A stretch of 32,659 nt of DNA from a virus: positions 1 to 32,659 of IMG/VR virus record IMGVR_UViG_3300005467_000031. The stretch is one strand, 5' to 3'. The notes under the pieces were generated by a model. The model was not told where the DNA came from, searched no databases, and worked only from the letters and a program-made list of their open reading frames with translations. The position numbers and the translations under genes are program-made. How positions within the stretch are numbered: the stretch's first letter is position 1; every line of letters begins with the position of its first letter. Shown piece by piece: positions 1-5,871 of this stretch.

Positions 1-218
1 CGGGGCTCACGGAAGCGGGCCACGTCGAGCTCGGACGTGCCATCCTCCGAGCAGATGAAGATCGGGTCGGGCGCGCCAGCGGCGAACGAGGACTTGCCAA
101 TCTTCTCGACCCCGTAGAGCAGCACGCGCGGAGGCTTCTCGAGCTTGCCGCGCGAGATGACGCTAAGCGGCATGTTGTTGGCGGGGCGAACGGCAGATAG
201 CGAATGGGATGCGGTCAT
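1..218 (-). CDS. Sak4-like AAA/RecA-fold ATPase, N-terminal part (runs off left edge)
   Basis: The visible 72 residues begin with a disordered stretch, then reach a beta strand (RVLLYG) leading into a Walker A P-loop, GVEKIGKS, at about residues 37-44. A strand with an acidic residue follows (PIFICSEDG). This is the usual start of phage nucleotide-binding proteins of the AAA_24/Sak4 type, which promote single-strand annealing in phage recombination. The ATG overlaps the TGA of the upstream gene (ATGA), so it is the last visible gene of the leftward operon. The Walker B motif and C-terminus lie outside the window. Another RecA-like phage ATPase is possible. Confidence 0.6.
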   Translation of the reverse strand, partial: MTASHSLSAVRPANNMPLSVISRGKLEKPPRVLLYGVEKIGKSSFAAGAPDPIFICSEDGTSELDVARFREP

Positions 219-493
219 GTGACGCTCCTAAGCTTGGGTTTGGGCTTCAGGCGAGTCGTGCCAGCTTCGGCGTTCGTGGGCCACGGCTGGCGCTGCGCGC
301 GCGGCTGAGGCTCCCAACGGCAGTCCAGTTCCTTGATGGCGTCGTGAAGAGCGACGGCCATGATGCTGCGCGGGTTGGGCTGCTCTTCGTACGCCTGCTT
401 CATCAGATACACGCAGCCGCCGAGTGCGCGCTGCGCAACGGACAGCTGCGCTCGTAGATGCTCGGCCTCGTCGCGCCAAGGGTTGTCGCTCAT
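215..493 (-). CDS. small hypothetical protein, leftward early operon
   Basis: This 92-residue protein is not recognised. The first half is helical and amphipathic (EAEHLRAQLSVAQRALGGC) and the last third is rich in Pro, Arg and Lys, which suggests a small soluble helical protein with a basic tail. Its start overlaps the stop of the preceding gene by four bases and its stop overlaps the start of the Sak4-like gene, so it is translated as part of a coupled cascade. Position next to a recombination ATPase hints at an accessory recombination or host-takeover role, but nothing in the sequence shows one. Confidence 0.6.
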   Translation of the reverse strand: MSDNPWRDEAEHLRAQLSVAQRALGGCVYLMKQAYEEQPNPRSIMAVALHDAIKELDCRWEPQPRAQRQPWPTNAEAGTTRLKPKPKLRSVT

Positions 494-1101
494 TTCGTGG
501 TCCTCCCAAAAGGCTGAATGTCTTGCTTGTCGTCGGCAGCGTCGTACTCGTCGCGCGCGCGTGCCCAGTACGCCGGCGTCTCGCGCGGCAGGTCGGCGGT
601 GGTCACAAGCTCTTCAGAGTCGAGCGACCACGGGTCCGGCTGGCCATCAGCGAAGCGCTCGCCGACGGGCACTGGCGGATCGCATAGATTGCACCAGAGC
701 TCCACGAGCGCAGTCACGCCCGGCCCCCGCTTCGTGGTGGACACCGTGCCGTCGTGCAGCCCGTCGGCAGCGAAGCAGCCCTCGCAGCGGCGCGCGTGCG
801 TGGCGCATGGGTAGCCAGGATCGCAGTCTTGGCAGGTCGGGTCCGCGAGAAGTAGCGAGGGTTTGGTGGACAGCGGAGAGCCCTCGTCCGCTGTAGCCCC
901 GCGGCCTGCCGCCGCGGTGTCCAAGTAGCGGGAGTTTTCGCGGGCCGAAGGAGAGCTCCCATCCTTCATGTTGCCGGCAGAATTTGCTGCCGCACCCGAG
1001 TCTTTGAGAGGAGGCAGGCACTTCGCCTTGTCGGCGCGGTGCACGCGCAGGCGCTCCGCTATTACCTCGATGTCGTGCTGCGATAGCTCGATGGGTTTCA
1101 T
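490..1101 (-). CDS. Cys-rich putative zinc-binding protein
   Basis: The protein has 203 residues. The N-terminal ~35 residues are helical (DIEVIAERLRVHRADKAKC), followed by a low-complexity Ser/Ala/Gly linker of about 50 residues. A Cys-rich core then carries CQDCDPGYPC, CEGC and CNLCDPP, spaced like zinc ribbons. The C-terminus is acidic. It is not recognised as a known family, but the paired CxxC motifs support metal binding. It is coupled by ATGA overlaps on both sides. The long linker makes a two-domain protein likely. Confidence 0.6.
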   Translation of the reverse strand: MKPIELSQHDIEVIAERLRVHRADKAKCLPPLKDSGAAANSAGNMKDGSSPSARENSRYLDTAAAGRGATADEGSPLSTKPSLLLADPTCQDCDPGYPCATHARRCEGCFAADGLHDGTVSTTKRGPGVTALVELWCNLCDPPVPVGERFADGQPDPWSLDSEELVTTADLPRETPAYWARARDEYDAADDKQDIQPFGRTTK

Positions 1102-1478
1102 GGCTCCTCCGCGCTGTCGACGAACACGACTTCGACGCCGTGCTCGGCGAAGATTGCGGCGATAGCCCGCTCGCGCTCATCGGCGCCCACGACGCTGTCG
1201 TTGAGTTTGGCAAGCCGCGTCCGATTGTCGTTGAGGCCTAGATGGGAACGGAGGCCATCTACTTCTTCAAACAGCCATCCTGGCCACTTGGCGTCGCCGG
1301 ACCTGTGCGCTACACTCGGCAAGCGCGGATAAGCGATACCCTTGAGATGTTCCGGCGCCACTCCGCATGCGACGCCAAAGAACCCAAGGCAACACATCTG
1401 TCCGTCGGACCGCTCAAGCCTGGAGTCTGCGCCGCCACGGCCGCGGTACCACTTGCTGCGATCGATCACGAGTTTCAT
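1098..1478 (-). CDS. hypothetical protein, 126 aa
   Basis: The start at 1478 (MKLVIDRSKWYRG) is chosen because it overlaps the stop of the upstream small gene; a longer reading frame upstream has poor, Arg-rich composition and would overlap that gene completely. The protein begins with a beta strand and a basic patch, then a Cys pair (GQMCCLGFFG). It continues with a mixed helical part containing GLNDNRTRLAKLNDS and ends in a strand (VEVVFVDS). The pattern resembles small phage proteins with a CCLG motif near the N-terminus, whose role is unknown. Confidence 0.6.
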   Translation of the reverse strand: MKLVIDRSKWYRGRGGADSRLERSDGQMCCLGFFGVACGVAPEHLKGIAYPRLPSVAHRSGDAKWPGWLFEEVDGLRSHLGLNDNRTRLAKLNDSVVGADERERAIAAIFAEHGVEVVFVDSAEEP

Positions 1479-1651
1479 CGCCCACCTCCCGTCGGCCGCT
1501 CGGTCTGCCTGTCGTCCCTGTGCTCGGCCTGAATCAGCGCGAGCTCGCCCATGATGCTGTCCACCGCTGCCTCGGCGGGCGCGTTGCGGATCATCTCGTC
1601 CAGCTCGGCAAGCAGAGCTTGCTCGTCTGTTATGCCGTTGAAATGTTTCAT
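1475..1651 (-). CDS. hypothetical protein, 58 aa
   Basis: The gene encodes 58 residues that are mostly acidic helix (DEQALLAELDEMIRNAPAEA), followed by a second helix and a short polar tail. Its ATG overlaps the stop of the preceding gene and its TGA overlaps the ATG of the next, the same ATGA pattern as its neighbours. That shared pattern is the main evidence that this short frame is real. The function is unknown. Confidence 0.55.
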   Translation of the reverse strand: MKHFNGITDEQALLAELDEMIRNAPAEAAVDSIMGELALIQAEHRDDRQTERPTGGGR

Positions 1652-1842
1652 CGCGGCCTCCGCTTGCCATCGCGGCCGACGCGCTCCGCCTGCATCGCAT
1701 CAGCGATGAGCCACGCGAGCTGCGCCACGGCCTGCGGGTAGGTCTTCTCGTCCTCCCGATACGGCATCGAGCGCGACTCGATAAGCGCCGTCATCGCCGC
1801 CCTTGCATCCGCCACCCTCACCGCGTCGATTGCGTCAGCCAT
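1648..1842 (-). CDS. first gene of the leftward operon, hypothetical, 64 aa
   Basis: This 64-residue, mostly helical protein (Ala-rich, with TYPQAVAQLAWLIADAMQAE) is the first gene after the leftward promoter. A strong Shine-Dalgarno, GGAGGA, sits just upstream of the ATG. The mRNA leader would be only about 15 bases. Its stop overlaps the start of the next gene. The fold and function are not recognised. Being first after a repressor-controlled promoter, it should be made early upon induction. Confidence 0.6.
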   Translation of the reverse strand: MADAIDAVRVADARAAMTALIESRSMPYREDEKTYPQAVAQLAWLIADAMQAERVGRDGKRRPR

Positions 1843-1855
1843 CCCGTCCTCCTAT

Positions 1856-1871
1856 GTCTGCAACAGTAGAC
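1856..1871. promoter_or_regulatory. operator OL-a (16-bp partial palindrome)
   Basis: The plus-strand bases are GTCTGCAACAGTAGAC. On the other strand this reads GTCTACTGTTGCAGAC, matching the consensus GTCTACAGTTGCAGAC at all but one position. It overlaps the -10 box of the leftward promoter, where a bound repressor would block transcription. Confidence 0.7.
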
Positions 1872-1891
1872 CTGTCGTCAGTTGCAGTCAA
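1863..1891 (-). promoter_or_regulatory. leftward early promoter (PL-like)
   Basis: On the minus strand, a TTGACT -35 box (1891-1886) and a TACTGT -10 box (1868-1863) are separated by exactly 17 bp. A short leader and GGAGGA precede the first gene. An A6 tract lies upstream and could act as an UP element. Two operators overlap the promoter, and its geometry matches that of the rightward promoter. Confidence 0.7.
1874..1889. promoter_or_regulatory. operator OL-b (16-bp partial palindrome)
   Basis: The plus-strand bases are GTCGTCAGTTGCAGTC, sharing TCAGTTGCAG exactly with the rightward site at 2433. The site starts 18 bp from OL-a and overlaps the -35 box of the leftward promoter, so it is positioned for cooperative repressor binding. 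Confidence 0.65.
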
Positions 1892-1972
1892 GAGGGGCGC
1901 GCGACTTTTTTCGCAAGCGACCTTGCGTCGGGTAGTTGTGGACCGGATATCCCCACCCCTCGCATAGGTAGA

Positions 1973-1988
1973 TGCCCGGATACGGGCA
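1973..1988. other. short hairpin downstream of the repressor gene
   Basis: TGCCCG-GATA-CGGGCA forms a 6-bp stem with a 4-base loop about 25 bp after the repressor stop codon. There is no U-tract in the repressor direction, so an intrinsic terminator is doubtful. A second hairpin (CGCAAG with a 4-base loop) lies nearby at about 1911-1926 and is flanked by the A6/T6 tract. Confidence 0.3.
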
Positions 1989-2012
1989 CGGGTTGGTCAG
2001 ATCCGGCCGAAC

Positions 2013-2420
2013 TTATGAACGACGGCGGTGGACGTGGTGCGCCGCGGGCGGCACGGGCGTCTTGTCGTTGTGCGGGCGCATGGCAGGCGGGGGCGGCGTC
2101 GACCTGGAGCGACTGAAACGCTCAACATCGCGGCGTATTTCTTCGTCCGGCCAGCCTTCATTTGCAGCGAGCCAGCCAGGGGACACCTTAAGAGCCTCGG
2201 CCAGCTTGAGGACGGTGCCGACCGTCATGTCGTGGTCCTCGTCTTCCATGCGCTTGAGCTGCGTGGAGAGGTAGGTCCGGGTAAACCCAGCGGCCTCCGA
2301 CACTCTACTGGCGGGCCAACCGCGGCGAGCGAGGACGTCTCGAATCCTCCCGTGGAGGGTGAGCCACTCGCCTGGCCGCGTCACGTCTACAGCATGCAGG
2401 AGTCTGTCTGCTTTTGCCAT
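2013..2420 (-). CDS. CI-like phage repressor (XRE/HTH_3 family)
   Basis: The HTH spans roughly residues 25-85: RIRDVLARRGWP, then ASRVSEAAGFTRTYLSTQLKRM, then a scaffold helix and GTVLKLAEALKVSPGWLAANEG, which is the classic Cro/CI layout. The C-terminus is a Pro/Arg-rich tail without a visible LexA-type protease domain, so induction is unlikely to follow lambda-style self-cleavage. The start at 2420 is preferred; an upstream ATG at 2477 would put the coding sequence over the operators and the divergent promoter. Neither start has a strong Shine-Dalgarno. It lies between the two operator pairs and probably represses both promoters. Confidence 0.75.
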   Translation of the reverse strand: MAKADRLLHAVDVTRPGEWLTLHGRIRDVLARRGWPASRVSEAAGFTRTYLSTQLKRMEDEDHDMTVGTVLKLAEALKVSPGWLAANEGWPDEEIRRDVERFSRSRSTPPPPAMRPHNDKTPVPPAAHHVHRRRS

Positions 2421-2430
2421 CGGTTGGGTC

Positions 2431-2459
2431 TTGACATCAGTTGCAGACGGGTCTACAGC
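2431..2459 (+). promoter_or_regulatory. rightward early promoter (PR-like)
   Basis: A perfect TTGACA -35 box (2431-2436), a 17-bp spacer and TACAGC (2454-2459) drive the plus-strand early operon. The predicted start near 2466 leaves a leader of about 12 bases with GAGGA close to the Cro-like ATG. Two operators cover the -35 box, spacer and -10 box. Confidence 0.7.
2433..2448. promoter_or_regulatory. operator OR-a (16-bp partial palindrome)
   Basis: GACATCAGTTGCAGAC shares the half-site TTGCAGAC with the consensus. It overlaps the -35 box and spacer of the rightward promoter. Confidence 0.65.
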
Positions 2460-2466
2460 TGAAGAC
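2451..2466. promoter_or_regulatory. operator OR-b (16-bp near-perfect palindrome)
   Basis: GTCTACAGCTGAAGAC pairs at seven of eight positions. It starts 18 bp after OR-a, the same spacing as the leftward pair, and covers the -10 box and the expected start of the rightward transcript. Confidence 0.7.
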
Positions 2467-2477
2467 AGCGAGGACAC

Positions 2478-2756
2478 ATGACGGACTCACTTGGTCAGCG
2501 GTTGGCGCATTTGCGGAAGTTGGCGGAGTTGGAGACGACGCGGGAGGTCGACGCGCTCATTCGTGATGACCACAAGAAGGGCACGTACACGTGGTTCCTC
2601 GAAAGCGGCGGGCGCGATATCGGGCGGAAGATCGCGATCAAGTACGCCGACCTGTACGGGTGCACCCTTGACTGGCTGCTTGCCGGCAGAGGGGCCGCGC
2701 CTCGCCGAGAGGACGTGCAGCGAGCCGTGGCGCGCGCGCGACGCAGGGTTGCTTGA
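2478..2756 (+). CDS. Cro-like XRE-family repressor
   Basis: This 92-residue protein has an N-terminal helix (LGQRLAHLRKLAELE), a degenerate HTH core, and the C-terminal signature ADLYGCTLDWLLAGRGAAP that closes the HTH in many CI/Cro proteins. A basic Arg tail ends it. It is transcribed divergently from the CI-like gene from a promoter overlapped by two operators, the standard place for cro. The central helices lack the usual consensus, so how it contacts DNA is uncertain. Its stop overlaps other starts, but the next convincing gene begins at 2832. Confidence 0.65.
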   Translation: MTDSLGQRLAHLRKLAELETTREVDALIRDDHKKGTYTWFLESGGRDIGRKIAIKYADLYGCTLDWLLAGRGAAPRREDVQRAVARARRRVA

Positions 2757-2831
2757 TGTCGTCGCACGGCTCACATGGGTATGTCGTGCCCCGTCCGGGC
2801 GCAACGCGTCGGATGTTCAGGGAGGTCGTGG

Positions 2832-3185
2832 ATGATGAAATTTCGCGGGCGCGGAGCTCCGGGTGTCTCGAAGGGGTACGGGGTGACGCAGCCAATCCGG
2901 CCGCCACCGCTTGTCGCGCGAGCGCCGATGTCGGGGGGCACTGTGCTGCCCGAGTACGGCTGGTGCGCGAACTGCTTTCGCAACGGGCACCCCGCGTACA
3001 TGTGCCCCGCGCCGCACAGGCAGGAGTGGCCGGCGCCGCCGTCGTACGTGCCGTTGCTGCCGCCTGCGCGCGTCGCTCCGCCGGAGAACCCGGAGTTGGA
3101 CGTCGACGTTTCGTGGGACGACCAGGAGTGTGTCTGCGATCACTGCTACGGGCTGCGCGTGGCGCTGCGCCTGATCGGGCGATGA
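2832..3185 (+). CDS. putative zinc-knuckle protein, 117 aa
   Basis: The start is fixed by GGAGG at 2821-2825, six bases before the ATG. The N-terminus is basic and Gly/Pro-rich. Two Cys clusters follow: GWCANCFRNGHPAYMCP (C-x2-C-x4-H-x4-C, like a CCHC retroviral-type knuckle) and CVCDHCYG near the C-terminus, separated by a Pro-rich linker. This suggests a small nucleic-acid-binding protein. No specific family is recognised. A competing frame from about 2756 to 3241 overlaps it, but that frame has no clear motif. Confidence 0.6.
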   Translation: MMKFRGRGAPGVSKGYGVTQPIRPPPLVARAPMSGGTVLPEYGWCANCFRNGHPAYMCPAPHRQEWPAPPSYVPLLPPARVAPPENPELDVDVSWDDQECVCDHCYGLRVALRLIGR

Positions 3186-3241
3186 CCATGTCGGCGGCAC
3201 AGGAGGCGCTGGGCGGGCTGGAGAGGACGGAGGTGAAGTGA
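3182..3241 (+). CDS. possible 19-aa bridging micro-ORF
   Basis: A 19-codon frame (MTMSAAQEALGGLERTEVK) starts inside the stop codon of the upstream gene (ATGA) and ends in TGATG at the start of the next gene. It fills the 55-base gap exactly and contains the next gene's GGAGGT ribosome site. It may be a coupling peptide rather than a functional product, and chance cannot be excluded in high-GC DNA. Confidence 0.25.
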   Translation: MTMSAAQEALGGLERTEVK

Positions 3242-3690
3242 TGGCGCATGAATTCAAGGTCGGAGACAGGGTGCGGCGGATTATCGACGACTGCGATGTC
3301 CCGAAGGGCACGCTCGGCACGGTCCTCAAGGTCGACCCCGTCGATTGCGAGGGCGAGTGCACCGTGTGGTGCAAGTTCGACAACGGAGAGAATTACTACG
3401 GTGCACTCTCCTCATGCATCGAACCCGCCGCCCCGCCCCCCGCGGAGCCGCCGAGCCGTAGCGCGCCACCTCTCGTGGAGGTGAACTGGCAGGCGATGGC
3501 GAACGAGCTGTCTGGCCGTCTCGACGAATGCCGCAGGCAGCTCTCCGAGGCTCTCCGCGCCAAGGGCACCGTCAGCGACGTGCTCGGCGATCGCGACCGC
3601 TACCGCCGCGAGAACCACGAGCTGGCTACCCGCAATGCCTGGCTGGAACGGGAGAACGCCCGGCTCGCCGGCAAGAAGGGCTCGCGATGA
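3241..3690 (+). CDS. SH3/KOW-like domain plus coiled-coil protein
   Basis: The 149-residue protein has an N-terminal beta-barrel-like segment of about 60 residues, starting FKVGDRVRRI and continuing KGTLGTVLKVD, a pattern seen in KOW/SH3-like barrels. A Pro-rich linker follows (residues 62-80), then a charged helical region (NELSGRLDECRRQLSEALR, and RENHELATRNAWLERENARL) with heptad-like spacing. GGAGGT precedes the ATG by six bases. It could bind nucleic acid or protein and dimerise through the coiled coil. The function is unknown. Confidence 0.6.
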   Translation: MAHEFKVGDRVRRIIDDCDVPKGTLGTVLKVDPVDCEGECTVWCKFDNGENYYGALSSCIEPAAPPPAEPPSRSAPPLVEVNWQAMANELSGRLDECRRQLSEALRAKGTVSDVLGDRDRYRRENHELATRNAWLERENARLAGKKGSR

Positions 3691-3794
3691 CTGCCCCCGT
3701 CGTCATCATCGCAGGCATCGTAGAGCGCGCCGGCGGCCTGTTGATCGCGGTGGGCGTCATCCTCTACGGCATCGCATGGCTGGGGAAGCGATGA
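3687..3794 (+). CDS. 35-aa single-pass membrane peptide
   Basis: The peptide has two hydrophobic stretches, APVVIIAGIV and GGLLIAVGVILYGIAWLG, separated by a charged ERA triplet. It ends in a basic residue pair, so it would insert as one membrane helix. ATGA overlaps at both ends make it part of the coupled operon. Small membrane peptides in early regions can be superinfection-exclusion or lysis-control proteins, but nothing specific can be shown here. Confidence 0.5.
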   Translation: MTAPVVIIAGIVERAGGLLIAVGVILYGIAWLGKR

Positions 3795-3997
3795 GACGCC
3801 ACGAGAGCGAAGCCGCGCGTGAGCGTCGCCGCATCCGCCGCATCGTGCGGGAGAACCGCGAGTTCTACGCCGCTCAACTAGGCCCGAAGGGCACCAAAGA
3901 CAAGGTGTGGGGACCGGACATGCGTGTCGAGTGCGAGCGCGCGGTGTACGTGTGCGACTGCATTCTTGCCAGCATCTCGTGGGGCATCAAGAAATGA
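3791..3997 (+). CDS. small basic hypothetical protein, 68 aa
   Basis: The protein has a highly basic N-terminal helix (RRHESEAARERRRIRRIVRENREFY) and a second half with two cysteines (VYVCDCILASISWG). The start at 3791 overlaps the previous stop and the stop overlaps the next start region. DNA or RNA binding by the Arg-rich helix is plausible but unproven. Confidence 0.5.
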   Translation: MRRHESEAARERRRIRRIVRENREFYAAQLGPKGTKDKVWGPDMRVECERAVYVCDCILASISWGIKK

Positions 3998-4356
3998 CAT
4001 CGCCAGCCGCTCTCCTCGATTCTGCCGCCGTGGCTGCTCGGCTCGGCTGCACGCGTCGCCACGCCGCGTCGCTCATGGCCGAGATGGGCGCGGTGGACAT
4101 CAGCCGTTACGGTTCGCGCCGGCCTACCTGGCGCATCTCGGAAGAAGGGTTCGCGCAATGGCAGACGGAAAGAAGCGAAGGCGCCGCGGAGCGAAAGATG
4201 GCCTCTGGCTCAGGGGGCCGGTTTACTGGACGCGCGTCGCAGGCGAGAGACTCTCGACCGGGTGCCGCGACCGCGAAGCGGCGAAGATTGCGCGAGCAAG
4301 ACTCGAGCGAGAAGCAGCCGATCCGTCTCGCTCGAAGTCACGGCGCACTACCATGA
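3994..4356 (+). CDS. excisionase-like / MerR-type HTH protein
   Basis: The N-terminal ~50 residues read LLDSAAVAARLGCTRRHAASLMAEMG, then a beta wing (RRPTWRISEEGFAQWQ). This is the compact winged HTH used by many phage excisionases, and the gene lies directly upstream of the integrase. The remaining ~65 residues are Arg/Ser/Ala-rich low complexity, and they overlap the integrase coding sequence by 199 bases in another frame. The shared context supports an Xis-like role, controlling integration direction at att. The true end could be earlier if a frameshift joins it to the integrase. Confidence 0.6.
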   Translation: MTSPAALLDSAAVAARLGCTRRHAASLMAEMGAVDISRYGSRRPTWRISEEGFAQWQTERSEGAAERKMASGSGGRFTGRASQARDSRPGAATAKRRRLREQDSSEKQPIRLARSHGALP

Positions 4357-5414
4357 TGGACATGATGCGCCACGTGCTCGAGGACCGGAAGACGGCGAAG
4401 GGCAAGACGGGCGGCGTCCTGTCCCCCGAGACGATGGAGGTGTGGCGCGTGAAGCTCTCGCACCCTGTCCGACTCATCGGACCGAACATGCCGCTCTCCG
4501 AGGTGGATTACCTCGCAGTGGGCAAATTCCTCGAGGCTCGCGCGAAGGAGCGGCGCCACCCGGGGTCGAACGAGGCGGTCAGCCAGCACACCATCAGCAA
4601 GGAGCTCGCCGCTCTGCGCTTCGGCCTGCGGCTCGAGAAGCGCAACGAGGCGTACCCCTACGACGTTGACTGGGTGACCCGCTCGCGCAGCTTCGCCGTG
4701 GGCTACAAGCCCCGCAAGCGGCACCTGACGTGGGAGGAGATACCGCTGCTCCTCGGCGGGCTGCTGCAAGAGGACGCGCAGCGGGTGACTCCCGAGCTCA
4801 TCGCGACCGCCAAGAAGCTGCGACGCGGCGGCTACACGCTGAAGGGTGTTGCTAGGGCGATGAAGTGCAGCATGGCGACGGCTCACCGCTACCTCAACAT
4901 GCCCGAGCCGAAGCCGACCCGCGGCGGCGACCTGCGCGCGAAGCATGCGGCGTGGATCATCGCCACCGGCGCGCGGCGCAAGGAGAGCTACCGCGCGGAG
5001 CTGCGCGACCACGACTTCAAGGCCTGGCGCGTGCACCTGCGCGGCACGAAGACGGGGAGCGCCGAGCGGACGATACCCATCGCCCCGCCGTTCCGCTCGC
5101 TGCTCACGTTCGCCGTGGAGGGCAGGCCCGAGAAGGGGGCGCTCTTCCCGCGCTGGGCGAACATCTGGCGCTCGCTCCGGCTGGCGTGCAAGCGGGCGAA
5201 CATCGAGCCGCTGTCGCCGAACGACCTCAGGCGGACGCACGCGAGCTTGCTTCAGCAATCGGGCGTTGTGCTCGAGGACCTGAAGCACGTGATGGGGCAC
5301 ACGACGACGCGCATGCTCGAGGTGACGTACGCGAGCACCAACCTCGACGCTCTCAGTCGTGCGCTCGAGAAGGTCAAGACGAGGCCGCTGCTGCCGGGAG
5401 GAAAGAAGCGATGA
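4158..5414 (+). CDS. int: tyrosine integrase with inserted HTH
   Basis: The protein has 418 residues; the start follows AGAAGG by eight bases. The N-terminus has an arm-binding-like region (LWLRGPVYWTRVAGERLSTG) and residues 65-185 form the core-binding region. The catalytic set is R273 (TGARRKE), K298 (GTKTG), R358 in NDLRR, H381 (MGHT) and Y391 (VTYAS). The usual box II His is Asn355. Between TWEEIPLLLGGL and HAAWIIATGARR lies an extra ~60-residue segment containing GYTLKGVARAMKCSMATAHRYL, a resolvase-like HTH not expected there. The enzyme would recombine attP with the host tRNA site. Confidence 0.9.
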   Translation: MADGKKRRRRGAKDGLWLRGPVYWTRVAGERLSTGCRDREAAKIARARLEREAADPSRSKSRRTTMMDMMRHVLEDRKTAKGKTGGVLSPETMEVWRVKLSHPVRLIGPNMPLSEVDYLAVGKFLEARAKERRHPGSNEAVSQHTISKELAALRFGLRLEKRNEAYPYDVDWVTRSRSFAVGYKPRKRHLTWEEIPLLLGGLLQEDAQRVTPELIATAKKLRRGGYTLKGVARAMKCSMATAHRYLNMPEPKPTRGGDLRAKHAAWIIATGARRKESYRAELRDHDFKAWRVHLRGTKTGSAERTIPIAPPFRSLLTFAVEGRPEKGALFPRWANIWRSLRLACKRANIEPLSPNDLRRTHASLLQQSGVVLEDLKHVMGHTTTRMLEVTYASTNLDALSRALEKVKTRPLLPGGKKR

Positions 5415-5638
5415 GTTTGGCCTCTAAGCCCGAGACGCACGTCACGATCGTCAACGGGGAGACCTTCGCCGACGGTTTCCACGAGGGCATTCGAGTGGCC
5501 GTCGAGATCCTTCGCGACCATCTCGCTCATGCCATGAAGGGCGGCGCCCCCGACATCTTCAAAGAGATCCTCGAGTCTTGGATCAAGGACATTGCGGGCG
5601 CCCAATTCAAGAGCGGAAGCAAAGGCGGGAAGGCATGA
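5411..5638 (+). CDS. hypothetical protein, 75 aa
   Basis: The 75-residue protein begins with strands (THVTIVNGETFADGF), then amphipathic helices (GIRVAVEILRDHLAHAM, and FKEILESWIKDIAGAQ), and a Lys/Gly tail. It overlaps the integrase stop by four bases. The family is not recognised. It appears to be a small soluble protein. Confidence 0.55.
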   Translation: MSLASKPETHVTIVNGETFADGFHEGIRVAVEILRDHLAHAMKGGAPDIFKEILESWIKDIAGAQFKSGSKGGKA

Positions 5639-5673
5639 AGCGGCTGCCAGGCGGCACTGGACACGCACGATGA
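5635..5673 (+). CDS. possible 12-aa bridging micro-ORF
   Basis: MKRLPGGTGHAR starts within the previous stop (ATGA) and its TGA overlaps the ATG of the next gene, exactly filling the gap between two real genes. It may serve only to keep ribosomes moving. Chance is quite possible at this length. Confidence 0.2.
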   Translation: MKRLPGGTGHAR

Positions 5674-5870
5674 GCAAGCACGATCCCTACGAGATGCTTC
5701 GCGAAGCGCTGGATTGGATCAACAGCTTCGCATGTTCATGCGTCGGCGCAGACGAGATGGCCGATCGCATTACGGCGTGCCTCCAAGCTCGGCCAGCGTC
5801 CGGTGCTGAACTCGCGGAGCTGCACGGATTCAAACCGCACACCCCGCCGCCGGGCGCGAAGGGGGCGTGA
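5670..5870 (+). CDS. hypothetical protein, 66 aa
   Basis: The protein starts MSKHDPYEMLREALDWINSF and continues CSCVGADEMADRITACLQARPASGA, a helical pair with three cysteines, then a Pro-rich end. The start overlaps the micro-ORF stop. A small helical dimer is the likely shape; the function is not recognised. Confidence 0.55.
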   Translation: MSKHDPYEMLREALDWINSFACSCVGADEMADRITACLQARPASGAELAELHGFKPHTPPPGAKGA

Positions 5871-5871
5871 C

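Noticed and set aside
1911-1926. Hairpin as repressor terminator
   Set aside because: The stem is followed by A6 rather than U6 in the repressor direction, so it does not fit an intrinsic terminator.
4338-5300. 320-codon minus-strand frame over the integrase
   Set aside because: The integrase motifs on the plus strand are decisive, and the frame is Arg/Leu-rich without features.
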